Shown here: in pieces, positions 23,006-32,707 of the stretch
How positions within the stretch are numbered: position 1 is the first letter of the stretch
How the letters are laid out: each line of letters begins with the position of its first letter
NCBI GenBank assembly: GCA_011088215.1
Contig: JAALKD010000012.1
Location: forward strand, 1 to 64,000
Direction of reading: 5' to 3'
DNA: 64,000 nt
From: Sphingomonadales bacterium
GTDB lineage: Bacteria; Pseudomonadota; Alphaproteobacteria; Sphingomonadales; Kordiimonadaceae
The notes under the pieces: generated by a model
What the model was told of the DNA's origin: nothing
Databases searched by the model: none
Seen by the model: the letters and a program-made list of their open reading frames with translations, nothing else
Program-made: the position numbers and the translations under genes

Positions 23006-24235
23006 CTACATCAGGACAAGGCTGTTGAGCCGTAATATTGGCAACATAATCGACAAAACAATCGCCCCGACAACAGCCCCCATAAAGATGACAATCATCG
23101 GCTCCAGAAGACTAAGGGCCGTTTTGGTATACCCGTCAAACTCGCTTTCAAGATAGTCGGCGGCTTTGTGCATCATATCGCCCAATTGGCCGCTGCGCTC
23201 TCCTGCTGCTGCCATATACGCCAACATGGGCGGCAGACCGCTCACACCGCGCAAGCTGCTTGCAACGCCTGTGCCTTCACGCACCTGCACAACGGCGGCG
23301 GCCACTTGTTTTTCGATCACCACATTTTTGACAGTTACTTTCGCCGCCGCCAGAGCTTCAAGAGCCGGGCTGCCACCTAGCACTAACGTGCCAAATGAGC
23401 GGGCAAACCGCGCAGCATTCACCGAACGGATAAGCCGTCCAACAATAGGCAATCGCAAAAGGCCAATATGAACAAAATATTGTATCGACGGGTAGCGCAT
23501 CAACACCACAAACCCAAAAACTGCCAAAAACAATAATACAGCCAGCATCAAACCATAGCTGGTCAAGAAGCCCGATGTGGCAACAACAATTTGGGTTAAC
23601 AGTGGCAATTCGCTGCCGAAGCTTTCGAACTGGGCCACAACCTTAGGCACCACAAGTATCATCAGCGCTGTCACAACGCCGATCGCAACCGTCATCAAAA
23701 CCGCAGGATAAATCAACGCGGACTGAACTTTTGATCGCATCTCTTCGGTTTTTTCGCGGTTTTCCGCAACCCGGCCAAGAACCGCGCCCAGCGATCCCGC
23801 CGCCTCGCCTGCTGCAACCATGGCGCAGTACAGCGGGTCAAAAGTGTCACTTTCCTGTGCCATAGCACCGGACAATCGCATACCTGCCATGACATGCGTC
23901 CGAACCCTGGTCAGCACGTCTCGAATTTCGGCTTTTTCAGCCTGCTGGACAAGTGCCGCCAGTACCTCTTCAACCGGCGACGCGGCTGCGATCATGGTCG
24001 CCATTTGACGAGTGACAAGCGCCACATCTTTAGATTTTATCCGTTGTTTTCGCCGGAAAACAGTAGAAAACCAGTCACCGTCTCGCCCAGCATCACCTGC
24101 GACAGCTTTAATCTCGGTGGCGTAAAGCTCGCGTACCATCAGGGTTTTACGAGCTTCCTTCTCACCCTCGGCGGCAATTGTACCCCGGCGGGTTTTTCCT
24201 GAGGCATCAATTGCGCTATAGTCAAACGCTTGCAC
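23006..24235 (-). CDS. gspF: Type II secretion system inner-membrane protein F (GTG start)
   Basis: FDYSAIDASGKTRRGTIAAEGEKEAR; GGSPALEALAAAK; start overlaps gspE stop; GTG at 24233-24235 replaces the upstream ORF-track start. Confidence 0.92.
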   Translation of the reverse strand: MQAFDYSAIDASGKTRRGTIAAEGEKEARKTLMVRELYATEIKAVAGDAGRDGDWFSTVFRRKQRIKSKDVALVTRQMATMIAAASPVEEVLAALVQQAEKAEIRDVLTRVRTHVMAGMRLSGAMAQESDTFDPLYCAMVAAGEAAGSLGAVLGRVAENREKTEEMRSKVQSALIYPAVLMTVAIGVVTALMILVVPKVVAQFESFGSELPLLTQIVVATSGFLTSYGLMLAVLLFLAVFGFVVLMRYPSIQYFVHIGLLRLPIVGRLIRSVNAARFARSFGTLVLGGSPALEALAAAKVTVKNVVIEKQVAAAVVQVREGTGVASSLRGVSGLPPMLAYMAAAGERSGQLGDMMHKAADYLESEFDGYTKTALSLLEPMIVIFMGAVVGAIVLSIMLPILRLNSLVLM

Positions 24236-25727
24236 TTGCCGCCTCCTGTATTCTGGAAACCCGAAGCACTTCCTCAATAGTGGTGGTGCCATCAAGCACC
24301 AGCTCGCGGCCATTTGACGCTAGCGTGTTCAACCCGCCAAAGGCGACCGCCTCAATATCTTGCTCGGAAGCGCCGTCCTGGATCATCCTACGAAGATCCG
24401 GTCCAATCAGAGCGAACTCGTATATTCCTATACGGCCTCGATACCCCTTGCCGCCGCAATCTGCACATCCGGCGCCTATTGTAGGCGAAAAGAAAGTTGC
24501 CTTTTCATCATCACCTGCACGGAAACGGTCTTTCAATTCATCAACATTGTCTGCGGGCTTTTTGCAGCTAATACACAGTTTCCTGACCAGTCGTTGTGCC
24601 AAAATCCCTTTGACTGTCGACGCCAGCAAAAAAGGTTCTACCCCCATATCGCGAAGCCGGGTAATGGCCGCAACAGAGCTATTGGTGTGCACGGTCGACA
24701 AAACAAGATGGCCGGTAAGACTGGCCTGGATTGCCATCTCAGCTGTTTCCATATCCCGAATTTCGCCGACCATGACAACGTCGGGATCCTGGCGCAATAT
24801 GGCACGCAATCCCGAAGCAAAAGTCATCCCAACCTTGGGATTCACTTGCGTTTGGCTGACGCCGTCGAGCGCATATTCTACCGGGTCTTCCACTGTCATG
24901 ATATTACGACTTTGGTCATTCAACAAACCAAGTCCCGCATAAAGAGTGGTTGTTTTGCCTGAACCGGTTGGCCCGCTGACCAAAATGATGCCATTTGGCT
25001 CTGACAGCAGCGATCTCAGTTTCTGCTCGCTGTCCGGTCTCATGCCCAAGTCTTCCAACGACAAATGTGCTTGCGATGCATCCAGAAGCCGTAATACCAC
25101 CCTCTCACCCTGCCTGGCTGGCAGTGTCGATACACGAACGTCAAATTCCCGAGAGCCCAGCTTAAGCGATAGCCTGCCATCTTGGGGAATTCGTTTTTCG
25201 GCAATATCCAGCCGCGCCATTACTTTGATGCGCGACACGATATAAGGCGTCATACGGGCTGCTAAACTAGCAACCTCGTTTAGAACACCATCAACGCGCA
25301 GTCGAACGGAAAGCCGGTTTTCAAACGGCTCCAGATGTATGTCAGACGCCACATTTTTTACTGCTTCTGCTATTAAGCTGTTGATAAGGCGAATAACCGG
25401 CGCATCGTCTTCGCTTGCCAACAAGTCTGCCGCAGCGGGCATGCCCTCAAGCGCCTGATCGAGGCTTTCGGCGGGCATCTCGTCACCGATATCAGAGTCG
25501 ATCGCGTCAACCGCGTGAATTTCAGACAACAACGTATCGAATTCTGGTCGTCTATAAGTTTCTAATTGCAGGCGTTTGCCAGCTATCCGCCTCACTTCTG
25601 GCAGCATAGCAACCACCGCATCATCACGCATGGCTACTTTGGCCGCATCGCCGCCGGTATTAATGATCGCAAATCCGTAATCGCGGGCGAAAGTATAACG
25701 AAGAATATGGTCCGACTTGTCGGTCAA
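24222..25727 (-). CDS. gspE: Type II secretion system ATPase E
   Basis: Walker A GPTGSGKTTTLYAGL; AILRQDPDVVMVGEIRD; tetracysteine CxxC (CISCKK...CADCGGKGYRGR). Confidence 0.97.
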   Translation of the reverse strand: MTDKSDHILRYTFARDYGFAIINTGGDAAKVAMRDDAVVAMLPEVRRIAGKRLQLETYRRPEFDTLLSEIHAVDAIDSDIGDEMPAESLDQALEGMPAAADLLASEDDAPVIRLINSLIAEAVKNVASDIHLEPFENRLSVRLRVDGVLNEVASLAARMTPYIVSRIKVMARLDIAEKRIPQDGRLSLKLGSREFDVRVSTLPARQGERVVLRLLDASQAHLSLEDLGMRPDSEQKLRSLLSEPNGIILVSGPTGSGKTTTLYAGLGLLNDQSRNIMTVEDPVEYALDGVSQTQVNPKVGMTFASGLRAILRQDPDVVMVGEIRDMETAEMAIQASLTGHLVLSTVHTNSSVAAITRLRDMGVEPFLLASTVKGILAQRLVRKLCISCKKPADNVDELKDRFRAGDDEKATFFSPTIGAGCADCGGKGYRGRIGIYEFALIGPDLRRMIQDGASEQDIEAVAFGGLNTLASNGRELVLDGTTTIEEVLRVSRIQEAASASV

Positions 25728-25736
25728 TATCTGTCC

Positions 25737-27737
25737 CTATTCCTGTAGCGGTGGAACCGGTTGCCCGCCCATCACATCTTTAACTAACTGATCAATTGTC
25801 AGGCCGCCCGAATTTACTTTGGATTGCTGACCACGAATGTAATCGTATTTTGTTGCTGTCAGCGCCTTGGCATCACCAGCGCTTCGAACAATTGTCGGAC
25901 GCAGGAAAATCATCAAATTTGTTTTTGCCCGGCTTTTACGGTCCGAACGGAACAAGCGCCCCAACAACGGAATATCACCCAAAAGCGGCACTTTATCGAC
26001 AGAAGTGATTTCGTCTTCTTGCACCAGGCCACCAAGCACAACGATGTCGCCACTTTGAATGCTTACTGTGGTCTCAATTTCGCGTTTGTTGGTTACGAGT
26101 TCGGTAAAGCTTGAACTGACCGGGCCGGCGATAGATGAAATTTCCTGGCGAATTTGCAGCCGGATTTCATCGCCATCGTTTATCTGCGGCGTAACTTCAA
26201 GCTGGATGCCCACATCCTTGCGCTCAATGGTCCGAAACGGATTGACATTGTTTGCACCGAGCGTTTCGCCGGTTGAAATCGGAATTTCCTGTCCTGACAA
26301 GAATTTTGCAGGTTCGTTGTCCATTGTCATGATTGACGGCGTAGAAAGAATATTGCTGCCGGTGTCTTGCTTAATTGCATTCAAAACGACGCCGAAAATT
26401 GTACCGCCATCTGTCTCACCAGCAGCACCAAGCGCAAAACCATTGAACCCTAGCAGCGAGTCTACTGCCGCTGCACCGAACAAGTCGCTTGCACTACTGG
26501 TGTCACTATCATCATCAGATGTTTGCAATGCACCTGCCAAAGCCAGTAAATTCGGCGCAGTATTGGAGTAGTTCGCCATGGTAAAGGGGATTGCGCTGTT
26601 GTCGCCGCCCGCCAGCAAATACTGCACACCAAGTTCTTTGGCGGCGCTGTCCGACACCTCAACCACAATAGCCTCAACCAGCACCTGCGCCCGGGCGACA
26701 TCCAGCATATTAATAACGTTAGCAATGCGCTGCTGCATTTCACTGGACGCATTGATAACAACCGCGTTCGCTCCAGCGTAAGCAGAAATAGACACGTCGC
26801 CGTCTGCTGAAATCGCTTTGCCTGATTTGTCCTTTCGAGACAAGGATTTGGTAACTGTCTCCAACATGGGCATCAGTTTTTCCGCATTTGCGTGTTTCAA
26901 ATAAATAACCCGCAAATCACCGCGTGACGCGTTGTTTTCATCCAATTCTCTCAGTACCGGGAGAAAGGTTTCAATTAAGTCCAACGGGCCTTTGAGAATG
27001 AGTGTGTTGCTGGAATCGAGCGGCATCGCGGTCAAAGACTGTAGAACGTTGTCGTCAAAGCCAGGCTGCGCAGCCAGTTTGAGCGCGATATCAGCCATCT
27101 CACCAGCAGAGGTGTTTTCCAGGGCCAAGGTGCGAATGACTGAATGGTCAACGTCCATGCTGGCAACCAACTGGGCGATGCGCTCCAAATTGTCGGCATA
27201 GTCGGTCACGATGACCACGGGCATGCCCTTGCGAGCGAAAACACGGCCATTTTTGAAAACAAATGGTTTCGCCGCAGCTTGCACGGCAAGGGGGTCTGCA
27301 TATTTCAGACTAAACACTCTGGTCATGAGCACGTCACCAGCGCGCTCCTGGTTTACTGGACCAGCATCCTGCGCGGCAATCTCGTCCGGCACAATTTTGA
27401 ACGCACCACTTGCAGATGGAACCAGAGTAAACCCATTCACTTTAAGTGCTGACAAAAATGTTTGGAAAACGCCTTCAACTGTCACTGTTTCAGAGGATAC
27501 AACGTTGATTTTGCCGCGCACCCGCGGGTCAATAATGAATGTTCTGCCCGTAATAGCGGCGATATCATCAATGAAAGCACGAATTTCTGCATCCCGGTAG
27601 TTCAGGATATGGCCATCGTCCTGTCCGTAAGCGACAGATACAGCTGCGACCTGAACGGCCATCAGCACTGCAAGACATTTGCCTAGCCTCTGAACCGTTT
27701 TTTGGGTCACCGTCAAACTTGTAAATATGCGCTTCAT
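25737..27737 (-). CDS. gspD: Type II secretion system secretin D
   Basis: N-domains, LVEAIVVEVSD, VGIQLEVTPQINDGDEIRLQIRQEISSI, VVLGGLVQEDE secretin motifs. Confidence 0.96.
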   Translation of the reverse strand: MKRIFTSLTVTQKTVQRLGKCLAVLMAVQVAAVSVAYGQDDGHILNYRDAEIRAFIDDIAAITGRTFIIDPRVRGKINVVSSETVTVEGVFQTFLSALKVNGFTLVPSASGAFKIVPDEIAAQDAGPVNQERAGDVLMTRVFSLKYADPLAVQAAAKPFVFKNGRVFARKGMPVVIVTDYADNLERIAQLVASMDVDHSVIRTLALENTSAGEMADIALKLAAQPGFDDNVLQSLTAMPLDSSNTLILKGPLDLIETFLPVLRELDENNASRGDLRVIYLKHANAEKLMPMLETVTKSLSRKDKSGKAISADGDVSISAYAGANAVVINASSEMQQRIANVINMLDVARAQVLVEAIVVEVSDSAAKELGVQYLLAGGDNSAIPFTMANYSNTAPNLLALAGALQTSDDDSDTSSASDLFGAAAVDSLLGFNGFALGAAGETDGGTIFGVVLNAIKQDTGSNILSTPSIMTMDNEPAKFLSGQEIPISTGETLGANNVNPFRTIERKDVGIQLEVTPQINDGDEIRLQIRQEISSIAGPVSSSFTELVTNKREIETTVSIQSGDIVVLGGLVQEDEITSVDKVPLLGDIPLLGRLFRSDRKSRAKTNLMIFLRPTIVRSAGDAKALTATKYDYIRGQQSKVNSGGLTIDQLVKDVMGGQPVPPLQE

Positions 27738-28592
27738 CTAGCCATTTCCTTCGAAGTTGACGGTTAGTTCAATCTTTTGGCCGCGCCGCTCTATTTCCAG
27801 CAGCAGGCTGGGCGAAAGCGGCAAGGCCTCGCTCACTTCCTGCAATCGTTCAAACGACGACAACTGTGATCCATTAACGCTTGTTAAAATATCACCGCCT
27901 TCCAGGCCAGTTCCCAAAAGCGCAAGCGGTGTTGGCTCCGGCAACATAAAGCCAATAATGCGGCGGTCACGGCGAACCGGCGTTAATTCCAAACTGGAAA
28001 GCAGCGGCCCTAACTGCGTTTCCGCACCCGATGCGTTGGTGCCGCGCATCAACTGCACAGGCTTTGCTTCAGTAGCAGTCCGTTCTCGTTGCGGTCGCAG
28101 ATACACTGCTTCTTTAACACCAGCACGCAGCAATTCCAGCCGGTCAGCGTAAACTGCTGCCAGCTCTACTCCTGAAGCAATTCTATCGCCAACTAGTATG
28201 AGTTTTTGCTCACCGTCTTGCAGTTTAATGATAGCCGTACCCGACCCGTCGATGCCGGCACGCAGGCCAAACACTTGAATATTTAATGTACTTTCGGGCA
28301 AGACGGCCAATGCCTGTATATTGCTCTCAACTGCATCCCGGAAAAAAGGATCAAATGAGAGAAGACGGCTAGTATCTTTAACTGCAGCTGGACGCTGGAT
28401 CGGCGGCGGGGGAACCAGTTGCTCTGGTTCGACCGCCAGCCTATTGAGGGTAAAGATTGCCAATAAAACAGCAATCAGGCCGACCAAAGCCAGCTCAACG
28501 AATATTATGCCCGCACGCATACCCCGCGAGAGCACAGAAGAACATTCAGAGCGAGGAGCCCTGTCCGCCGAACGAAATTCATCGTTATCCAT
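27738..28592 (-). CDS. gspC: Type II secretion system protein C
   Basis: HR-like domain and C-terminal PDZ-like GLEGGDILTSVNGSQL; first gene of the gsp operon. Confidence 0.86.
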   Translation of the reverse strand: MDNDEFRSADRAPRSECSSVLSRGMRAGIIFVELALVGLIAVLLAIFTLNRLAVEPEQLVPPPPIQRPAAVKDTSRLLSFDPFFRDAVESNIQALAVLPESTLNIQVFGLRAGIDGSGTAIIKLQDGEQKLILVGDRIASGVELAAVYADRLELLRAGVKEAVYLRPQRERTATEAKPVQLMRGTNASGAETQLGPLLSSLELTPVRRDRRIIGFMLPEPTPLALLGTGLEGGDILTSVNGSQLSSFERLQEVSEALPLSPSLLLEIERRGQKIELTVNFEGNG

Positions 28593-28712
28593 AGAGATAG
28601 TACGTCTCCATCGGCATTAACATTCTTTTTTTCCGGCTTCTTTTGGGCTAGTGTAAATCATACAACTCAAAAGATTCACCACGTACGAGATAGGCCTATT
28701 TTCTTTTGACGT

Positions 28713-31328
28713 CTAGAATTTATATGTAAAATCAAGTGAAACTGTCCGGCCGAGCTCGTAGCCTTCGGTAATAACACCATCCTGGCTAAACTCTATCTCA
28801 TCGCCTAACAAGTTCTCAGCCTCAATGCTCAATTCAAGGATATTACCCCAAGCCTCAAACTCTTTACTGTAAGCAACATTGAGCATCAACGGTGGACTTT
28901 CAAACTCGTCCGGCGCTTCAAAAACACCCACCAGCGCCAAACGCGTGCCAGTGTAGTTAAGAACAATCGCCAGGTTTTCACCGCGATCATAATCACGCCA
29001 ACCAAACTGTAGGTTACCCAACCATTCTGACTGCCCCTGGAACGAGCGCACTGCGTTGGTCACAACACCCAGGTCGGCCTCATCTGTTACGGTTTCGCCG
29101 TCAATGTATGACCCGTTGACCTTCATAAACAGTTCACGAGAACCGAGCCAGTCCCAACCAAACCAGTCCTGAAAAGGCAGAATTTTCTCAACTTCAACCT
29201 CAACACCCTTAAGTTCAGCAGAAGAAGCATTCACATAAGTGGCCAATCGGCCTTCGCCCAGTGCCCGACTGCTCTGCTCGATCGGGTTAGTGAACTCTTT
29301 ATAGAATGCCCCTACGGTCAGGCTTTCGCCGGATGCGAAATACCACTCAAAACGAGCATCAAAATTGTTAATCTCAGCGATACGAAGTTCCGGATTACCT
29401 TGATATGTCAGGCCGCGCTCATCATCGACAAATCTTGCGGTTGAAAGCTCGCGCAAGTCAGGGCGGTTGATGGTTTGGCTGAAGGCCAGGCGCACTTGCA
29501 TATTCTCGACAATTTCGTAGGTCATTGTCGCCGACGGCAACCAAAACTCGCCGCGCTGTGTCACCGTGATTGGCTCAAGCGTGATCCGGTCAACCGTGTC
29601 GACCACCTGAATACTGTCTTCGTAGCGAACTCCAAAAGCGATACGCATCTTTTCCGATACTTCAATATCAGCGCCCAGATACCCCTGAACATTTTCAAAT
29701 GTTGCGGTGTAAAAATCTGAAGCGTCAAAAATTTCGGTCAGCTCAATTTGGCCCGGACCGATGTTTGCCGGGCCGAAGATAATTTCAGGTGCAAGCTGGC
29801 GCAAGTCGGTGGTTACACCGGGCGGCAACTCGAAGTTATAGCGCACCAGGCCGAAGCTGCGGTCTTTATCTACGTATGTAAATCCACCCAGAATATCAAT
29901 CGGCAGATCAGCCACATACATAGGCTGCACAAAGTCCAAACCAAATTCTTTGGTTTCTTCATCAAGCGCGTTGTAGATGGTTGTGTTGCCGTCTGTACGC
30001 GCAAAAATCAGATCTGCGTTCAGTTGCGGATTGAATTCATAAACTGTGGTGCGGCGCAGCGGAACATCACGATCAGATCGCGAAATATTGGCGCGCCAAT
30101 TTATTTCTGTTTGCTGGAAGGTGTCGCTGTCACCAAATAGGCTAACGATATGCTCACCGGTAAGCTGATTGGTCCAAACCTGGCTCTCGATCCAGTCGAT
30201 GGTTGAGCGAGTGCGCAAACCATCTTCTTGAGCAAATAGACCTTTTTCAATCAGCGAGCGTTTGGTCGACTGACGCAGCACGGTGCCGGTATAGGAAATA
30301 GAATGATCCGCATTAAACTCGAAGCCAGCCGAAAAAAGCCCGTTTAACGAGACATCCAAATTGGTTTGGCGCAGACCGCAATCATCAAAACCGGCATCAA
30401 CAAAATCCGGGGATTCGCAAACCTCCGGAGCAAAGTTGGTCCGGATCACGGGCCCAGCGTTTGATGTTGTCACGGTGCGGCGCACGCCGATGCGGTTTCT
30501 GGTGTTTACATCGTAATCGACGGCCGCGAAGAAACCGAACGCACTTTCATCGCCGACATCAAACCGGTTGCCAATAACGAAATTCAGGCCCGCGCCCGGA
30601 TAGAGCTTCTCGCTATCGATAGACCAAATGTTCGGGATAGCCCGACCCGCCGCTTGAAGCTCTTCAGGTGTCAGGCTGACTAGCGATACATCTTGTAATA
30701 TTTCATCTGGGATGTTTCGGCGTGAGCCACCAAAACCAAATATTTCACTGCCAGTACCATCATAGCTCAGACCAGTTTTACCGGTTGATTCCGAGTTATA
30801 TTTACCGGAAATGCCAAATTCGAAAATGAACTCATCTGGTACAGTTTTTGTACGGAGGTCGATAACACCGCCACCAAATTCCGCAGGGTATTTCGGCGAA
30901 TAAGTTTTCTGCACCAATACCGATTCAATTATACTTGTCGGGAAAAGATCCAGCGGCACCACTTTACGCAACGGCTCCGGACTAGGGATGCCCGATCCGT
31001 TCAACAAAGTCGACGAATACCGATCACCAAGGCCGCGGACATAAACATATTTTCCGCCAACCAGCGACACACCCGGCAGCCGCTGCAACCCGGCCGCAAC
31101 ATTACTGTCGCCCGCGAGAGTGAATGCGTCAGCGTCGAGAACATTGGCGATCTCTGATGTTGCCCGTTTCTCGTCGGGAATATATCGCCCAAGAACTGTA
31201 ATTTCCTCAACATCGTCTGCGGGCTGCGGATTGTCCTGCGCCGAAGCCATCGACGGTGCCACCAACACCGTTGAAGCCATCAGCAAATATCTAATATTTT
31301 TCTGTTTCATTACCATCGCGACCACCAT
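28713..31328 (-). CDS. TonB-dependent receptor
   Basis: Plug LQRLPGVSLVGGKYVYVRGLGDRYSSTLLNGSGIPSPEPLRKVVPLDLFPTSIIESVLVQKTYSPKYPAEFGGGVIDLRTK; terminal aromatic residue (DFTYKF). Confidence 0.93.
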   Translation of the reverse strand: MVVAMVMKQKNIRYLLMASTVLVAPSMASAQDNPQPADDVEEITVLGRYIPDEKRATSEIANVLDADAFTLAGDSNVAAGLQRLPGVSLVGGKYVYVRGLGDRYSSTLLNGSGIPSPEPLRKVVPLDLFPTSIIESVLVQKTYSPKYPAEFGGGVIDLRTKTVPDEFIFEFGISGKYNSESTGKTGLSYDGTGSEIFGFGGSRRNIPDEILQDVSLVSLTPEELQAAGRAIPNIWSIDSEKLYPGAGLNFVIGNRFDVGDESAFGFFAAVDYDVNTRNRIGVRRTVTTSNAGPVIRTNFAPEVCESPDFVDAGFDDCGLRQTNLDVSLNGLFSAGFEFNADHSISYTGTVLRQSTKRSLIEKGLFAQEDGLRTRSTIDWIESQVWTNQLTGEHIVSLFGDSDTFQQTEINWRANISRSDRDVPLRRTTVYEFNPQLNADLIFARTDGNTTIYNALDEETKEFGLDFVQPMYVADLPIDILGGFTYVDKDRSFGLVRYNFELPPGVTTDLRQLAPEIIFGPANIGPGQIELTEIFDASDFYTATFENVQGYLGADIEVSEKMRIAFGVRYEDSIQVVDTVDRITLEPITVTQRGEFWLPSATMTYEIVENMQVRLAFSQTINRPDLRELSTARFVDDERGLTYQGNPELRIAEINNFDARFEWYFASGESLTVGAFYKEFTNPIEQSSRALGEGRLATYVNASSAELKGVEVEVEKILPFQDWFGWDWLGSRELFMKVNGSYIDGETVTDEADLGVVTNAVRSFQGQSEWLGNLQFGWRDYDRGENLAIVLNYTGTRLALVGVFEAPDEFESPPLMLNVAYSKEFEAWGNILELSIEAENLLGDEIEFSQDGVITEGYELGRTVSLDFTYKF

Positions 31329-31351
31329 TTGGCTTTCTTTTCTTATGCGCA

Positions 31352-31386
31352 GCGCCGCAGAGGAGCATATTGCTCCGCTGCGGCGC
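31352..31386 (-). promoter_or_regulatory. Strong intercistronic stem-loop between the lipoprotein and TonB receptor genes
   Basis: gcgccgcag-a-ggagca-tat-tgctcc-g-ctgcggcgc: 15 paired positions with one mismatch and a 3-nt loop; no T-run on the minus strand. Confidence 0.7.
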
Positions 31387-31399
31387 CCCGATCACATGC

Positions 31400-32707
31400 T
31401 TACTGATTGAGCCAAACTGTCCAACCCAGGGTCCAGTCATTGGCTGCATTTTCAACTGCACCGACATAAGTCGTTACATCAAAGAAGCTATCCAGTGCGT
31501 TGACATCTGTTGCCGTCACACCAGTTTCTGTTGCACCGTTAATATAGGTCTTGAAACTTGCTGCGCTCGCCAACCCGGTCAGAGTATCGGTTGCGACCTG
31601 ATTGTTGGCTTGGTTGTTGAACCAAGTCGCCAGATCGAACACGTTGCCGTCATCTTTGAAGACCGTGTTGCAACTGTCACTCAGCAGTGTCGATTCCATT
31701 GTGAGTGTACCGGTAAGGGTTGTTGCATCAGCGCCGGACGATGCGAATGTAGCATCCTGATCAATGTCGAGACAGGCATCGCCAAAGTCAGCCACAACCA
31801 CATTCCAAAGGTTACCGCCTGTACCTTCGCGGAGAAGAATACCAATGTCACTCTCGCCGCCAGCTGCCGCTGAACCGAGGATGGTTGCATTAGCAATTTG
31901 TGGCTGCGCACGCGGTAGGAAGTCGTTACCGTCACCGAAGTTATCAGCCTCAATGCCCTGGTCTGTTGCAGGCTGGTTCGGGTTCTGGATAATGACCAGA
32001 TGTTGCACCTTGCCGCGCCAACCCTGTGTCCAATCCAAGCTGTCATCATCTGCGCCGGTAATCACTATGTGTTTCGCTTGTGCTGTACCGCCGAAGAACT
32101 CGATGCCGTCATCAGCGCCGTTGTGCACCTGTAAGAAGTCGATTTCGGTGCTGGAACCAACACCCTGAAAAGCAATACCGTTCAATTCGTCATCTGCTGT
32201 AATTGGGTTACCTGCATAAACGACCCGGGTGTAGAAAATCTGACCGCTGCCGTCAGTATCGTCGGTGCCGCCGTATAGACCGCTATCGCCTTCGCCTTCA
32301 GCTTCACAGGTGCCTGAACCATTACAGGTGTTGATGGTTGCGCGGCCATTGATAACAAGGCCGCCCCAAAGTGACGTATCCACATCGAGATCGCGTGTAT
32401 CAGGGTTGGTGGCGGTGAAAGTTACCGGTGCATCCTGCGTACCGTTTGAATTCAACTTGGAACCGCGCGAGATAACCAGATAGGACGTATTGTCTTCACC
32501 CATGACGGTTACACCGGGCTCGATGGTCAAGGTCGCCGCGTCACCTGTAGCCAGTGGACTGGATGCATCCGGGCCCATATCAACGCCGAATACAACTTTG
32601 CCAGAAAGTTGGTAGTCAAGGCCAGAAACAAGGCGAAGGTCGTCGGTGTAAGTGCCCGACAATGTGCAAACAGTGCCGTCTGCGTTGGCCGTTGTGCCAG
32701 TTGGGCA
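31400..32707 (-). repeat. Intragenic repeat copy 2 (approximate bounds)
   Basis: Protein repeat starting CPTGTTANADGTVCTLSG. Confidence 0.8.

Noticed and set aside
24178-24942. 254-aa plus-strand ORF opposite gspE
   Set aside because: Fully antisense to a confident GspE with Walker motifs; composition looks like a shadow ORF.
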